From Spirosoma agri (GTDB taxonomy: Bacteria > Bacteroidota > Bacteroidia > Cytophagales > Spirosomataceae), in the NCBI RefSeq assembly GCF_010747415.1, contig NZ_JAAGNZ010000002.1, positions 186,001 through 250,000 on the forward strand: a DNA stretch of 64,000 nt. The letters are read 5' to 3'. Under the pieces are notes generated by a model that was given only the letters and a program-made list of their open reading frames with translations, searched no databases and was not told where the DNA came from. The stretch's first letter is position 1. Every line of letters begins with the position of its first letter. Positions 27,297-36,672 of the stretch are shown in pieces. The translations under genes and the position numbers were made by a program.

Positions 27297-29504
27297 TTAC
27301 TTCTGGGTGAGTCCTTGTGCATCGGGGCCAACGTACCGCTCGAAGAATTCATAGATCCGAAGCATCCGGTCAATCCGCTGACGAACATTACCTGTACGGC
27401 TCAACTCATGCGTAGCCCCCGGCATCCGGACGTATTCGACCGGACGTCCCAGAATTTTTAGGCTCTTGTACATCATTTCGCTTTGAATCGGTCCCGTACG
27501 AAGGTCATTCTCACCGTGTTTGATCAGCAAAGGGGTTCTGATGTCCTGCACGAAACTGTAGGGTGAGTTGGCATCCAGTACTTTAGCCTCGGCTGACCAA
27601 GGGTAGGCAAAATAGTTCGGAACAAGCCGCCACGCATTCCCCTCGCCGAGGAAGGTGGTCAGATCATAAACACCCCGTTGCGCGAACGCAGCCTTAAAGC
27701 GGTTATCGTGACCAACGATCCAGGCTGTCAGGTAACCTGCGTAGGAACCGCCCGTAATCACCTGCCGACTTGTATCGACCCACGCTTCTTTGGCCGCATC
27801 GGTGGCCGCAGCCAATACATCTTCCGCGGGTCCGGTCCCCCAGTCCTTGATATTTGCCCGCTGGAAATTCAGGCCATACCCACCCGATCCGCGCGGATTG
27901 GCGTATACCACACCATAGCCCTGCGAGCACATGTACTGAAATTCGTGCCACATCGATGCTTCGCCCGGTCCCCACATGGCCGTTGGCCCACCGTGCATGT
28001 TCAGCAGAAGGGGATACTTTTTGCCAGCTTCAGCAAAGGTGGGCTTCATGATCCAATAATCGACGGTTTGGCCGAGCGAGTTTTTGTACGTCCGTTTTTC
28101 GGGAGTGCTCAATTGCCGTTGGGCAACCCAGTCGTTGTGATTGCTCAGTTTCGTTTGCGCTTTGGCTTCTGCATTGGTCAGGTATAACTCCGATGGATTG
28201 GCGAGTTCCGTTTTGGCAAAAACCACCTGATCGCCGACAATATCGAAATTGGTGACGCCACTCTCAAACGGCGTGAGTTGCGCAATCTGCTTGGTTGCCG
28301 GGTCGAGCCGATAGAGGGGAGCACCACCATTTGCCGATGCGGTAAAATAAATGGCATAGCCGGTTGCGGCCTTTTTGCCTTTGCCCGATGTGGGCATGGG
28401 CGTCCAGGTCAGATTACTGGCTGCCCGGTCGAAGGTAACGAGCTGGCTGTTCGATGGTGTGGTGCCGGTTAAGGTAGCTAACCCAATCTGCGAAAAATTG
28501 ACCCCTTCGGAGGGACTTACCAGAAACGCCAGTTGTTTGCCGTCGGGTGAGATTTCCGGCGACCCGTAACTTTTTCCTGCTTCCGCCAGCACGACTGTCC
28601 GGTTGCCGGAGCCATTGGCCGGAATGAAAACAATCGCGTTGTCCTGCTCCCGGTCGGGATGTTTGAGCGAATCACGATCCGTTACGGCCAGCAACCCCTG
28701 CCCATTTGGCAGCCAGTTGGCAGCCTGGAATGACCAGAAGCCACGCGTCAGCGCTTTGGGTGTTGCCCCCTCCGTTACATCGGTCACGTACATATGCGTG
28801 AACGTCATGTCGGGCTCGGTGGTCGATTCACCCTGGAAATTGAGCCGGTTGATGACTTTTGCCTTTTTGTCCTCAACGTCTTTGTTCAGATAAGCGCGGA
28901 TCTCGGCCAGCGAACCGTCGGGATTGGCTTTGATCTTTTTGTCGGTTTTGATGAAGTTGTTGTTGGAAAAACCTGGTTTCTCCAGCGACCAGAGCGGTCC
29001 ATTTTTCGTGGGATTCAGAATCGAATCGGTCAGCATTTGCGCCGTTGTGACCCCACTCGTAAACGCAATCTGCTTGCCATTGGGCGACCAAAGCGGATTC
29101 GATGCGCCATACGTACTGTTCGTCAGCTGCCATGCTTCGCCACCACTGAGCGGCATAATGAAAATCTGACCTTTCCCTTTGATCGTGCGCACAAACGCAA
29201 TGCGTTGACCATCCGGCGACCACACTGCCTGCCGGGCTGATTCGGCCCCGCGCGTCAGCGCCTTGCTGTCGCCGGATTTAAGTCCGGTGAGGTAAATGTG
29301 CGTTTTGTACTCATACTCTTCTTTTTGATCAGGATTCGGTTCGATCGTCGTCACCGTGTAAACGGCCTGTTTCCCATCGGGTGATACCTCAATGCCACCA
29401 ATCTGCTTAATACGGGTGAGATCGGTGACCAGGACCTTGGTTTTAGTCTGCGCACAGACGAGCTGTACCGTTAGAAAAAAGAGGAAGAACGTTTGCTTTA
29501 GCAT
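27297..29504 (-). CDS. S9 family serine peptidase (prolyl oligopeptidase/acylaminoacyl type)
   Basis: A 735-residue exported peptidase. A signal peptide is visible (FFLFFLTVQLVCAQ, to about residue 19). A beta-propeller of TolB/PD40-like repeats (for example VWSPDGQRIAFVRT and EISPDGKQLAFLV) forms the N-terminal two thirds. The C-terminal alpha/beta hydrolase has the nucleophile in TGGSYAGYLTAWIVGHD, Asp in IKHGENDLRTGPIQ and His in PGATHELSRTG. The propeller normally restricts access to small peptides. It is the likely first gene of an operon with the glycosidase and the NUDIX gene. A terminator at 29540-29573 isolates it from the gene above. Confidence 0.93.
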   Translation of the reverse strand: MLKQTFFLFFLTVQLVCAQTKTKVLVTDLTRIKQIGGIEVSPDGKQAVYTVTTIEPNPDQKEEYEYKTHIYLTGLKSGDSKALTRGAESARQAVWSPDGQRIAFVRTIKGKGQIFIMPLSGGEAWQLTNSTYGASNPLWSPNGKQIAFTSGVTTAQMLTDSILNPTKNGPLWSLEKPGFSNNNFIKTDKKIKANPDGSLAEIRAYLNKDVEDKKAKVINRLNFQGESTTEPDMTFTHMYVTDVTEGATPKALTRGFWSFQAANWLPNGQGLLAVTDRDSLKHPDREQDNAIVFIPANGSGNRTVVLAEAGKSYGSPEISPDGKQLAFLVSPSEGVNFSQIGLATLTGTTPSNSQLVTFDRAASNLTWTPMPTSGKGKKAATGYAIYFTASANGGAPLYRLDPATKQIAQLTPFESGVTNFDIVGDQVVFAKTELANPSELYLTNAEAKAQTKLSNHNDWVAQRQLSTPEKRTYKNSLGQTVDYWIMKPTFAEAGKKYPLLLNMHGGPTAMWGPGEASMWHEFQYMCSQGYGVVYANPRGSGGYGLNFQRANIKDWGTGPAEDVLAAATDAAKEAWVDTSRQVITGGSYAGYLTAWIVGHDNRFKAAFAQRGVYDLTTFLGEGNAWRLVPNYFAYPWSAEAKVLDANSPYSFVQDIRTPLLIKHGENDLRTGPIQSEMMYKSLKILGRPVEYVRMPGATHELSRTGNVRQRIDRMLRIYEFFERYVGPDAQGLTQK

Positions 29505-29539
29505 GTTGATTCAGGTTATAATTTGGCGAAAATACGAAA

Positions 29540-29573
29540 AAGGGGGTACAGAACGATCATGCTGTACCCCCTT
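29540..29573 (-). terminator. Minus-strand terminator after the DinB gene
   Basis: A perfect 12-base stem, AAGGGGGTACAG with CTGTACCCCCTT, encloses a 10-base loop. Read on the minus strand it is followed by a T-rich run (TTTCGTATTTT). A second, nine-base stem (GGCCCAAGC with GCTTGGGCC, 29669-29690) lies between it and the DinB stop. Confidence 0.85.
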
Positions 29574-29702
29574 CACACCGATAGCAGGCCAATTGATATG
29601 CTACCAAAATAAAGCGTAGCTGATTTGGCTGAGCCAGGCTCCAGATTGGTCTTGATGCATAGGTTAACGGCCCAAGCTCCCGCTTGGGCCAATCGTAGCA
29701 AA

Positions 29703-30227
29703 CTACTGGTCGAGCAAGGGCAGATACCGCTCCCGGATAATGGTGGCGTGGTGAAGCGCGTGGCCAACGACGACGTAGCCGAGGGCTAACGCCGAAATGG
29801 TTTGATCGAAGCAAACACCCGTGCGAAGCATCATGTCGTCATCAAAACTCCTGAACAAGCAACTACTCGATTGGCGAACAAGGGCATACTCATCGTACAG
29901 ATCAGCAAGCGTTCGTCGGCTGGTGTTGGCAAACTGAGCGAATAACGCTTCGTCATAGCCCGGTAATGCTGTTTTATCGTTACGGGCAAAGCGCATGGCC
30001 CGGTAGGTCATAATGCGCTCGTTGTCAATGATATGCTGTAATATGTCTTTGGCTGTCCATTTGCCCGGCGCGTAGCGACGATCGCCGAGAGCGTCAAGCG
30101 TTTCGAGCGGAATCAGGCTGGCGTACGAAGCCGTTTGGGTAAGCGCGTCAATGATGTCAATGTTTTCGGCCAGATTGATATAGCGGTCGAAGAACTGAGG
30201 CATTACTGAGATGTCGGACTTGGTCAT
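29703..30227 (-). CDS. DinB family protein
   Basis: A 174-residue member of the DinB_2 four-helix family, different from the DUF1572-like protein at 10206. The three presumed metal ligands are in AKDILQHIIDNERIMTYRA (His near residue 65) and VGHALHHATIIRERYLPLL near the C-terminus. ALGDRRYAPGKWTAKDILQH is the standard N-terminal signature. Family members are often damage-inducible or thiol-transferase-like, but no specific function can be given. It is transcribed alone on the minus strand. Confidence 0.88.
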   Translation of the reverse strand: MTKSDISVMPQFFDRYINLAENIDIIDALTQTASYASLIPLETLDALGDRRYAPGKWTAKDILQHIIDNERIMTYRAMRFARNDKTALPGYDEALFAQFANTSRRTLADLYDEYALVRQSSSCLFRSFDDDMMLRTGVCFDQTISALALGYVVVGHALHHATIIRERYLPLLDQ

Positions 30228-30469
30228 GGTGGTGAGTGATTAACAGTCGAAAGGGCTAAATCTTCCAGGAAATTTCGAGCCTGAAACTATATTTTTTGAA
30301 ATAATGGTACACTAATTGCCTGTATTAGTAACTGGTTATACATATCATTTAATAAATAACTTTTCATGGCTCAATTGTACACGTAATTTTAGCTGTTTTT
30401 CAAAAAAAAGAGCGCTTATCCAGTATCACGTCCCCTTTCAATAAATAGTTTACACTAGTACCGTCAGTT

Positions 30470-32299
30470 ATGATAAACAAATACAGAAAATTAATTCGCC
30501 AAAGTTGGTCATTGATGCTGATTGGCACACTTATTAGTCTGCCATTTATCAGAAGTATAGCGCAGTCGACTCTTGCGTTGACGCAGCCCACCTACAACTG
30601 CGCTACGGGTGCAATCACGTTCAATACGACGGGGGGCAACGGTTCACTTATTACGTACACGGCACCGGGAACTACCCGCTCATCGGTCACCAGCAACACG
30701 GGGGTTGTTGAAGCGGGTCTGCGCAACGATCCTAAGCCGATTCTTATTCAGGCTACCCAAAGCGGATATACCGCCAGCTACACCTTCGATCTAGCAGGCG
30801 CTTGTGCGTATCAATTTAAACCGCCGGTTCTCGCTCAAGCCCTTCCTGATCAGACATTCACCGTAGGGCAGGTGCTCAAACAGGAGAATTTTAATCTGGC
30901 GAATTACATCACCGATCCAACGCCAGGACAGCCGCGCTATTTTCCGGAGTGGACGGCGTCGATGAAGGGATTACCGGCTGGCATATCGCAAAACAGCTAC
31001 GGCGATTTACGGTATAATCTGAACGTTTCGCTGGTGGGTTCCCCTACGACAAGTGGTGTTTACACGGTGACCGTAACCGCAGCCACGCAGTATTTTCCAA
31101 ACCAGCCGGTCACCACTACGTTCAAAATCAAGGTAGTAGACCCATCCGATGAAAGCACGCTAAAACTTGGTCTGCCTACCTACAATTGTGCGACCGGTGC
31201 TATTACGTTCCTCACTACGGGTGGTGATGGATCACTCATTACCTACACGGCACCGGGCATTACCCGCTCATCAGTCACCAGCAACACGGGGGTTGTTGAA
31301 GCAGGTCTGCGCAACGATCCCAAGCCGATTCTTATTCAGGCTACCCAAAGCGGATATACCGCCAGCTACACCTTCGATCTGCGAACGAATTGCATTGTAC
31401 CAGCGGCCTTATCGCCGGTTCTTGTATCGCCCATCAATAATCTTACGCTAACGATAGGGAAAGCGCTGGACAGGTATCACGTCGGTCAACACTTCACCGA
31501 TCCCAATCCGCACCGTGGAGCTAGTTTTTACCCTATCTCATTCAACGCTGCGAACACTCCTCCGGGCTTGTACTTTGTCGATGCTACCCTATCGTCGACC
31601 GGGGAGGTAAGTGCTTATTTTTCGGGGGCTCCCACTAAACCAGGTATCTATACTGTAACGGTAACATCGTACTTGTTCGGCTATATTACCAAGAGCTTAG
31701 CGGCTTCTGGCACCTTTACACTAACCGTAGTCGATTCGTCGGGCACGCCACCCAAAAATGCCCCGCTCACCTTGGCCGCGCCCACCTACGATTGCACGAC
31801 CGGTGCTATTTCGTTTAACACCAGCGGGGGCGATGGTTCACCTGTCGAGTTCAAAGCGATTGGCATTACTGACTGGACAACGAATCCGAATCAGTTTGTA
31901 GATAACGAGAGTCGTACGGCTACGGACGTGCAGCCCTTTACGCTTATGGCTCGTCAGGGTGAGCAACTGGTTTCCTATAGCTGGAATTTAAAAGCCGCCT
32001 GTGGTCGGGCGCGGATGGGTGTGTCGGAGGTAGTAGAGGCAGGGAGTGGCCTTTCGCTGCAACTGTTGGGAAACCCCGTTCAGGAACTGCTTCGCGTGCG
32101 GATTCGGGGAGCGGAGGGCCAGTCGGTTGAGTTGCGGTTGACGGATTCACAGGGGCGGTTGTTACAAAGCCGGACGGTAGAGCGCGTGGAAGCGGTCGAA
32201 GAGCAGCATTTTCAGCTCAATCAGCCGGGACCGAATATGTTGTTACTACAGGCAACAACGCAGCAGCAGGTTCAGACAGTAAAAGTACTGAAGCAATAA
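30470..32299 (+). CDS. Exported repeat protein with C-terminal T9SS sorting domain
   Basis: A 609-residue protein with a signal peptide to about residue 31 (SLPFIRSIAQ). Three copies of a beta-rich unit beginning TYxCxTGAIxFxTxGG lie at residues 41-108, 237-304 and roughly 439-511. Between them are two Ig/cadherin-like modules ending GVYTVTVTAATQ and GIYTVTVTSYLF. The last 80 residues (LSLQLLGNPVQELLRVRIRG to KVLKQ) match the type A sorting domain used by the T9SS to place proteins on the cell surface. Repeats 1 and 2 differ at only three residues. It is likely a surface adhesin or structural protein; no catalytic site is visible. Confidence 0.85.
   Translation: MINKYRKLIRQSWSLMLIGTLISLPFIRSIAQSTLALTQPTYNCATGAITFNTTGGNGSLITYTAPGTTRSSVTSNTGVVEAGLRNDPKPILIQATQSGYTASYTFDLAGACAYQFKPPVLAQALPDQTFTVGQVLKQENFNLANYITDPTPGQPRYFPEWTASMKGLPAGISQNSYGDLRYNLNVSLVGSPTTSGVYTVTVTAATQYFPNQPVTTTFKIKVVDPSDESTLKLGLPTYNCATGAITFLTTGGDGSLITYTAPGITRSSVTSNTGVVEAGLRNDPKPILIQATQSGYTASYTFDLRTNCIVPAALSPVLVSPINNLTLTIGKALDRYHVGQHFTDPNPHRGASFYPISFNAANTPPGLYFVDATLSSTGEVSAYFSGAPTKPGIYTVTVTSYLFGYITKSLAASGTFTLTVVDSSGTPPKNAPLTLAAPTYDCTTGAISFNTSGGDGSPVEFKAIGITDWTTNPNQFVDNESRTATDVQPFTLMARQGEQLVSYSWNLKAACGRARMGVSEVVEAGSGLSLQLLGNPVQELLRVRIRGAEGQSVELRLTDSQGRLLQSRTVERVEAVEEQHFQLNQPGPNMLLLQATTQQQVQTVKVLKQ
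30590..30793 (+). repeat. Internal gene repeat, copy 1
   Basis: Encodes residues 41-108 of the T9SS protein. Its last 140 bases or so differ from copy 2 at about six positions by eye; the first third differs mostly at silent sites. Confidence 0.9.
31178..31381 (+). repeat. Internal gene repeat, copy 2
   Basis: The second copy, 588 bases downstream of copy 1, with three amino-acid differences in 68. A third, much more diverged copy starts at about 31784. Confidence 0.9.
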
Positions 32300-32463
32300 C
32301 GTTGTTATCGTCTATCAGGATTAAAGCAGGCTCCCGGTCATCGGGGGCCTGTTTGCGTTAACGGCCCGTACGGTCAAAACTGGGTTGATCCAAAGCGCGC
32401 TGTTCTATCGAAAGACATCGAGAGCGAGTTGCCTTTCGGGCTGTCGCTAACCAAATTTTTTCG

Positions 32464-32471
32464 TAGTTTTG
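32464..32471 (+). promoter_or_regulatory. Candidate -7 element (TAGTTTTG) before the UvrD-type helicase
   Basis: TAGTTTTG matches TAnnTTTG and lies 97 bases before the ATG. No clear TTTG is seen 19-21 bases upstream. If used, the hairpin at 32482-32558 would lie in the 5' leader of the mRNA. Confidence 0.4.
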
Positions 32472-32481
32472 ATTGTTATAT

Positions 32482-32558
32482 AAAGACACTGGATGCTGGA
32501 CATCCAAAGCTGGACTTTTCTTAAATCCAGCATCCAGCGTCTGGAATCCAACGTCTTT
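32482..32558. repeat. Imperfect long hairpin in the leader of the UvrD-type helicase gene
   Basis: Outer arms AAAGAC and GTCTTT, inner pairs TGGAT/ATCCA and GCTGGA/TCCAGC, with mismatches between them. The arms repeat the word CTGGA several times. It ends two bases before the ATG at 32561, so it could cover the ribosome entry site. Confidence 0.6.
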
Positions 32559-32560
32559 GT

Positions 32561-34852
32561 ATGGTTGATTATATTTCTGGATTGAATGACCCCCAGCGGG
32601 AAGCCGTGATGCACGGCGATGGACCGCTGATGATTATAGCCGGTGCCGGTTCGGGTAAAACACGCGTTCTAACCTATCGTATTGCTCACCTGATCGAAAG
32701 CGGTACGGACGCGTTCCGTATTCTGTCGCTGACGTTTACGAACAAAGCGGCTGGTGAGATGCGCAAACGGATCGAAACGGTTGTCGGTACGGAGGCTCGT
32801 AACATCTGGATGGGTACGTTTCACTCGGTCTTTGCCAAGATCCTGCGCATTGAAGCGAAAGCCATTGGCTACACCAGCAATTACTCGATCTACGATACCG
32901 ACGATTCGAAGTCGTTGTTGCGGAGCATCATTAAAGAGATGGCGCTGGACGATAAAGTGTATCGTGTCAACAGCGTGTTCGGTCGGATTTCGGGAGCTAA
33001 GAACCGACTGATCGGTCCGGACGATTACATCAATAATGCGGTTATTCTGGCCGACGATGAAGCCGCCCGGATGCCGCACATTGGTCGTATCTACAAACAA
33101 TATGCGCTTCGTTGCTTTGCGGCCAATGCCATGGACTTCGACGATCTGCTGTTCAATACGAACGTGCTTTTTCGCGACCACCTCGATATTCTGCACAAAT
33201 ACCAGCACAAATTTCAGCATGTGATGGTCGATGAGTTTCAGGACACCAACGTGTCTCAATACCTCATTACGCGGAAGCTGGCAGCCGTTCACCAGAACAT
33301 CTGTATCGTGGGCGATGATGCGCAAAGTATTTATGCGTTCCGGGGGGCCAACATCGAGAATATTCTGAATTTTCAGCGCGATTACGGCAAGGAGAACGTC
33401 AAAATCGTGAAGCTGGAACAGAATTACCGCTCGACCAAAACCATTGTGCAGGCGGCCAATTCAATCATTTCGCGCAACAAAAATCAGCTGGAGAAACACG
33501 TCTTCACGGACAACGAAGATGGACCGCTGATCGATGTGATCAAAGCATCGTCGGATAACGAAGAGGGGCGTTTAGTGGCGTCGGCCATTTTCGAGGCCAA
33601 GATGAACGGGTCGCTCGTTAACAACGATTTTGCTATTCTATACCGAACCAATGCCCAGTCGCGGGCCTTTGAAGAAGCCCTCCGCAAGGTAAGCATCAAG
33701 TACCGCATCATTGGCGGTCTGTCGTTCTACCAGCGGAAAGAAATCAAGGATCTGATCGGCTACCTTCGTTTTACGGTCAACCAGCAGGACGAAGAAGCGT
33801 TCAAACGCATCATCAATCTGCCCAAGCGTGGTATTGGTGACACCACCGTTGCCAAAATCAGCGTGATCGCGGCCGAAAAAGAGGATTCAATCTGGGAGAT
33901 CGTATCCGAAATCAGTAAACATATTGCCGGGCGGTCGTCGATCGCTATTGAAGGATTCGCTGATCTGATCAAAAGTTTTAAGCTGTTACTCGATCAGAAA
34001 GATGCCTTCGAAGTGGCGTCGCACATTGCCAAAGCATCCGGGTTGCTGAAGGAGCTGTATGACGATAAAACGGTTGAAGGGCTGGCCCGGTACGAAAACG
34101 TACAGGAATTGCTGAACGCCATCAAAGAGTTTGTCGATAATCCTGATAATGAGGAGAAAAGCCTCAGTGCGTTCCTGCAATCGGTTTCGCTGCTGACCAC
34201 CGCCGACGAAAAAGAGGACGATGGCGACAACGACAGAGTGACGCTAATGACCATTCACGCGGCCAAAGGGCTGGAGTTTAAAAACGTCCACATTGTCGGT
34301 ATGGAAGAGGATCTGTTCCCAAGCCAGATGATGCTCGAAAGCCGCAACGATCTGGAAGAGGAGCGACGCCTGTTTTACGTAGCCGTTACCCGCGCCGAAA
34401 AACGACTGACACTCTCCTACGCCGAAACGCGCTACCATTATGGCCGGCTCAAGATGTGTGAACAGAGCCGGTTCCTGATGGAAATGGATCAAAAATACCT
34501 GAAAATGTCGAAGATGCGGTCGGCACCGAGTCGGTCTGATTTTGATCGACCAGAACGTGACCGGAGCGAAAGTACGTCGACCGGTTCAATGAATTTTGTC
34601 CGGTCGCTGGCGCAGAAGACGGCTCGTTCGCAGGCTCCGCAACCAACGGTGTCGCATACGCCCTCCGCCGATTTTGCGCCTACCAGCACCTCCGATCTTG
34701 CCGCAGGACAGCGCGTGGAACATGCCAAGTTCGGGTTTGGTACGGTGAAGGCTGTTGATATTAACGGAACGGAACGCAAGGCTACCATTCAGTTCGAGAC
34801 AGCCGGCGAAAAAGTGTTGCTGCTAAGTTTTGCGAAGTTGCGGGTAGTGTAG
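32561..34852 (+). CDS. UvrD/PcrA-type DNA helicase
   Basis: A 763-residue superfamily 1A helicase that unwinds DNA 3'-5' in repair and replication restart. Motifs are all present: LNDPQREAV (Q motif), IIAGAGSGKTRVL (Walker A, about residues 25-37), LTFTNKAAGEM, VDEFQDTN (motif II near 223), GDDAQSIYAFRGA, LEQNYRST, TIHAAKGLEF and YVAVTRAEKRL. The C-terminal tail ends with the PcrA-type domain GQRVEHAKFGFGTVKAVD, which in PcrA contacts RNA polymerase. The size fits UvrD/PcrA. Whether it is the main UvrD of the cell cannot be judged from this window. Confidence 0.95.
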   Translation: MVDYISGLNDPQREAVMHGDGPLMIIAGAGSGKTRVLTYRIAHLIESGTDAFRILSLTFTNKAAGEMRKRIETVVGTEARNIWMGTFHSVFAKILRIEAKAIGYTSNYSIYDTDDSKSLLRSIIKEMALDDKVYRVNSVFGRISGAKNRLIGPDDYINNAVILADDEAARMPHIGRIYKQYALRCFAANAMDFDDLLFNTNVLFRDHLDILHKYQHKFQHVMVDEFQDTNVSQYLITRKLAAVHQNICIVGDDAQSIYAFRGANIENILNFQRDYGKENVKIVKLEQNYRSTKTIVQAANSIISRNKNQLEKHVFTDNEDGPLIDVIKASSDNEEGRLVASAIFEAKMNGSLVNNDFAILYRTNAQSRAFEEALRKVSIKYRIIGGLSFYQRKEIKDLIGYLRFTVNQQDEEAFKRIINLPKRGIGDTTVAKISVIAAEKEDSIWEIVSEISKHIAGRSSIAIEGFADLIKSFKLLLDQKDAFEVASHIAKASGLLKELYDDKTVEGLARYENVQELLNAIKEFVDNPDNEEKSLSAFLQSVSLLTTADEKEDDGDNDRVTLMTIHAAKGLEFKNVHIVGMEEDLFPSQMMLESRNDLEEERRLFYVAVTRAEKRLTLSYAETRYHYGRLKMCEQSRFLMEMDQKYLKMSKMRSAPSRSDFDRPERDRSESTSTGSMNFVRSLAQKTARSQAPQPTVSHTPSADFAPTSTSDLAAGQRVEHAKFGFGTVKAVDINGTERKATIQFETAGEKVLLLSFAKLRVV

Positions 34853-34941
34853 TATAACCCACAATACGTTATTCGGTATACAAAACTGGTATCAATGATC
34901 GTTTTCCCTGTAAAACACCCCACTATCCCTCGCCTAGTTGT

Positions 34942-36609
34942 ATGAATGCCAACGGTATCGTTGCTGCCAGTCTTTTTATCGCCGTACTCTCTCCGATAGC
35001 CAATGGGCAACCCGGTCAGCCCACGCCGGGCGAACCCGTGCGAGGTCGTGATTCAACCGCAGCGTCGCCGAATCCCAAAGTCGAAAATCTGGGCAACCTG
35101 GTGAATTCAGAGTACAACGAGATCAATCCGATGATTTCGCCGGATGGGAAGACGCTGTATTTTGCCCGGATCAGTCATCCAAATAATACGCATGGTACGA
35201 AGGGAAGTCAAGATATCTGGTATTCAGACCTGGATGTAGCCAGCAACAAATGGGGTCCCGCCCGTCGGATGGGGTTCCCGTTGAACAAAGATGAATACAA
35301 TTGTGCCTACAGCATTACGCCCGATGGCAATACGATGCTTATCAAAGGGCAGTACGTGAACGGGAACTATGAAACACGGGGCTTCTCGCTCAGCAAACGT
35401 ACGGCCAGCGGTTGGAGTCCTCCCCAGAAAATGGATATTCCCAATTACGTGAACATGAGCAAAGGCCAGTTCGATTGCGGGTTCATGTCAGCAGACGGGA
35501 AAGTGTTGCTAATGGCCTTCAGCGAGAAAAAAAATAGTAAAGAAGATGATATCTACGTCAGCTTTCGGCAGAAAGACGGCTCCTGGACAAAACCGATGGA
35601 CCTCGGCGTAGAGATCAACACGAAGTTTACGGAAACGACTCCCTTTCTGGCTCCCGATGGGGCAACGCTCTATTTTTCGAGTAATCGCGAGGGTGGGCTG
35701 GGCAGCAATGATATTTATGTGGCCAAACGGGTCGATAAAACCTGGAAGCACTGGACGAAACCGGTCAATCTGGGTTCGGACGTGAATACGGAAGGCTATG
35801 ACGCGTACTACACCGTAGCGGCTTCCGGCGATTATGCGTACCTGACGACCTTCAAGAATACGCTGGGCAAGGGCGATATTATTCGGGTGAAACTTAGCGA
35901 TGATCAGCCATCGAACCAACCCGGTAAACTGGGTGGAGGAGGAGATGAGGTCGCTGGTAAGGGAACCACCACCCGGCCGGACCCGGTGGCGTTGATCAGT
36001 GGAAAAGTGATCGATCAGAAAACGGGCAAGCCAATCGAAGCCCGGATCGTTTATCAGACCTTGCCGGACGGGGCCGAAGCGGGCGAAGCAACATCGGACC
36101 CGGTTACGGGAGAATACAAAATCGTGCTGCCCTACGGTCAGAAGTACAGCATGAGAGCCATTGCCAAGGACTTCATTGCCGAAGGTGACAATGTAGATTT
36201 GACCCAGACAAAGGGCTTCCAGGAAATTAAAGGCAAAGATTTAAACTTGATTCCGATCGAAGCGGGTCGATCCGTCCCACTCAACAACATCTTCTTCGAC
36301 GTAGGGAAAGCCGAACTGCGCCCCGAGTCGAATCCTGAACTTGATCGTCTGGTCAACACGTTCAACGAAACTCCGAAGCTGGTCATTGAAGTACAGGGGC
36401 ATACGGACAACACAGGGTCAAAGGAAATAAACGCCAAACTATCGCAGGATCGGGCCGACGCCGTTCGTGAGTACTTCATCAGCAAGGGTATCGAGCCTGA
36501 CCGGGTTGCCAGCAAGGGATTTGGTGAAGCAAAGCCAATCGCGACCAATGACACTGACCAAGGACGGCAGAAAAACCGGCGTGTCGAGTTTGTGATCCTG
36601 AAAAAATAA
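34942..36609 (+). CDS. PD40 beta-propeller, regulatory-like domain and OmpA fusion protein
   Basis: A 555-residue envelope protein. After a signal peptide of about 23 residues, PD40 repeats form a propeller (INPMISPDGKTLYFARI, APDGATLYFSSNREGG, with SNDIY). A carboxypeptidase-regulatory-like domain follows (ISGKVIDQKTGKPIEARIVY, about residue 355). The C-terminal OmpA domain binds peptidoglycan (NNIFFDVGKAELRPESNPEL, VQGHTDNTG, GFGEAKPIATN). This layout is common in Bacteroidota, including gliding/T9SS-associated proteins such as PorE-like ones, but no other T9SS machinery gene is nearby. A terminator is shared with the convergent gene at 36673. Confidence 0.9.
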   Translation: MNANGIVAASLFIAVLSPIANGQPGQPTPGEPVRGRDSTAASPNPKVENLGNLVNSEYNEINPMISPDGKTLYFARISHPNNTHGTKGSQDIWYSDLDVASNKWGPARRMGFPLNKDEYNCAYSITPDGNTMLIKGQYVNGNYETRGFSLSKRTASGWSPPQKMDIPNYVNMSKGQFDCGFMSADGKVLLMAFSEKKNSKEDDIYVSFRQKDGSWTKPMDLGVEINTKFTETTPFLAPDGATLYFSSNREGGLGSNDIYVAKRVDKTWKHWTKPVNLGSDVNTEGYDAYYTVAASGDYAYLTTFKNTLGKGDIIRVKLSDDQPSNQPGKLGGGGDEVAGKGTTTRPDPVALISGKVIDQKTGKPIEARIVYQTLPDGAEAGEATSDPVTGEYKIVLPYGQKYSMRAIAKDFIAEGDNVDLTQTKGFQEIKGKDLNLIPIEAGRSVPLNNIFFDVGKAELRPESNPELDRLVNTFNETPKLVIEVQGHTDNTGSKEINAKLSQDRADAVREYFISKGIEPDRVASKGFGEAKPIATNDTDQGRQKNRRVEFVILKK

Positions 36610-36634
36610 GCAGCGATATATGAAACGTTGACCG

Positions 36635-36669
36635 ACAAGCGACAAAGTCTCTATGGTTTTGTCGCTTGT
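36635..36669. terminator. Bidirectional terminator between convergent genes
   Basis: Twelve-base stem, ACAAGCGACAAA with TTTGTCGCTTGT, around an 11-base loop. It lies between the OmpA fusion (plus) and the four-cysteine protein (minus). T runs on both sides are weak. Confidence 0.7.
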
Positions 36670-36672
36670 TGT

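Noticed and set aside
29669..29690. Nine-base stem as the main terminator of the DinB gene
   Set aside because: No T run follows it on the minus strand; the hairpin at 29540-29573 has the better layout.
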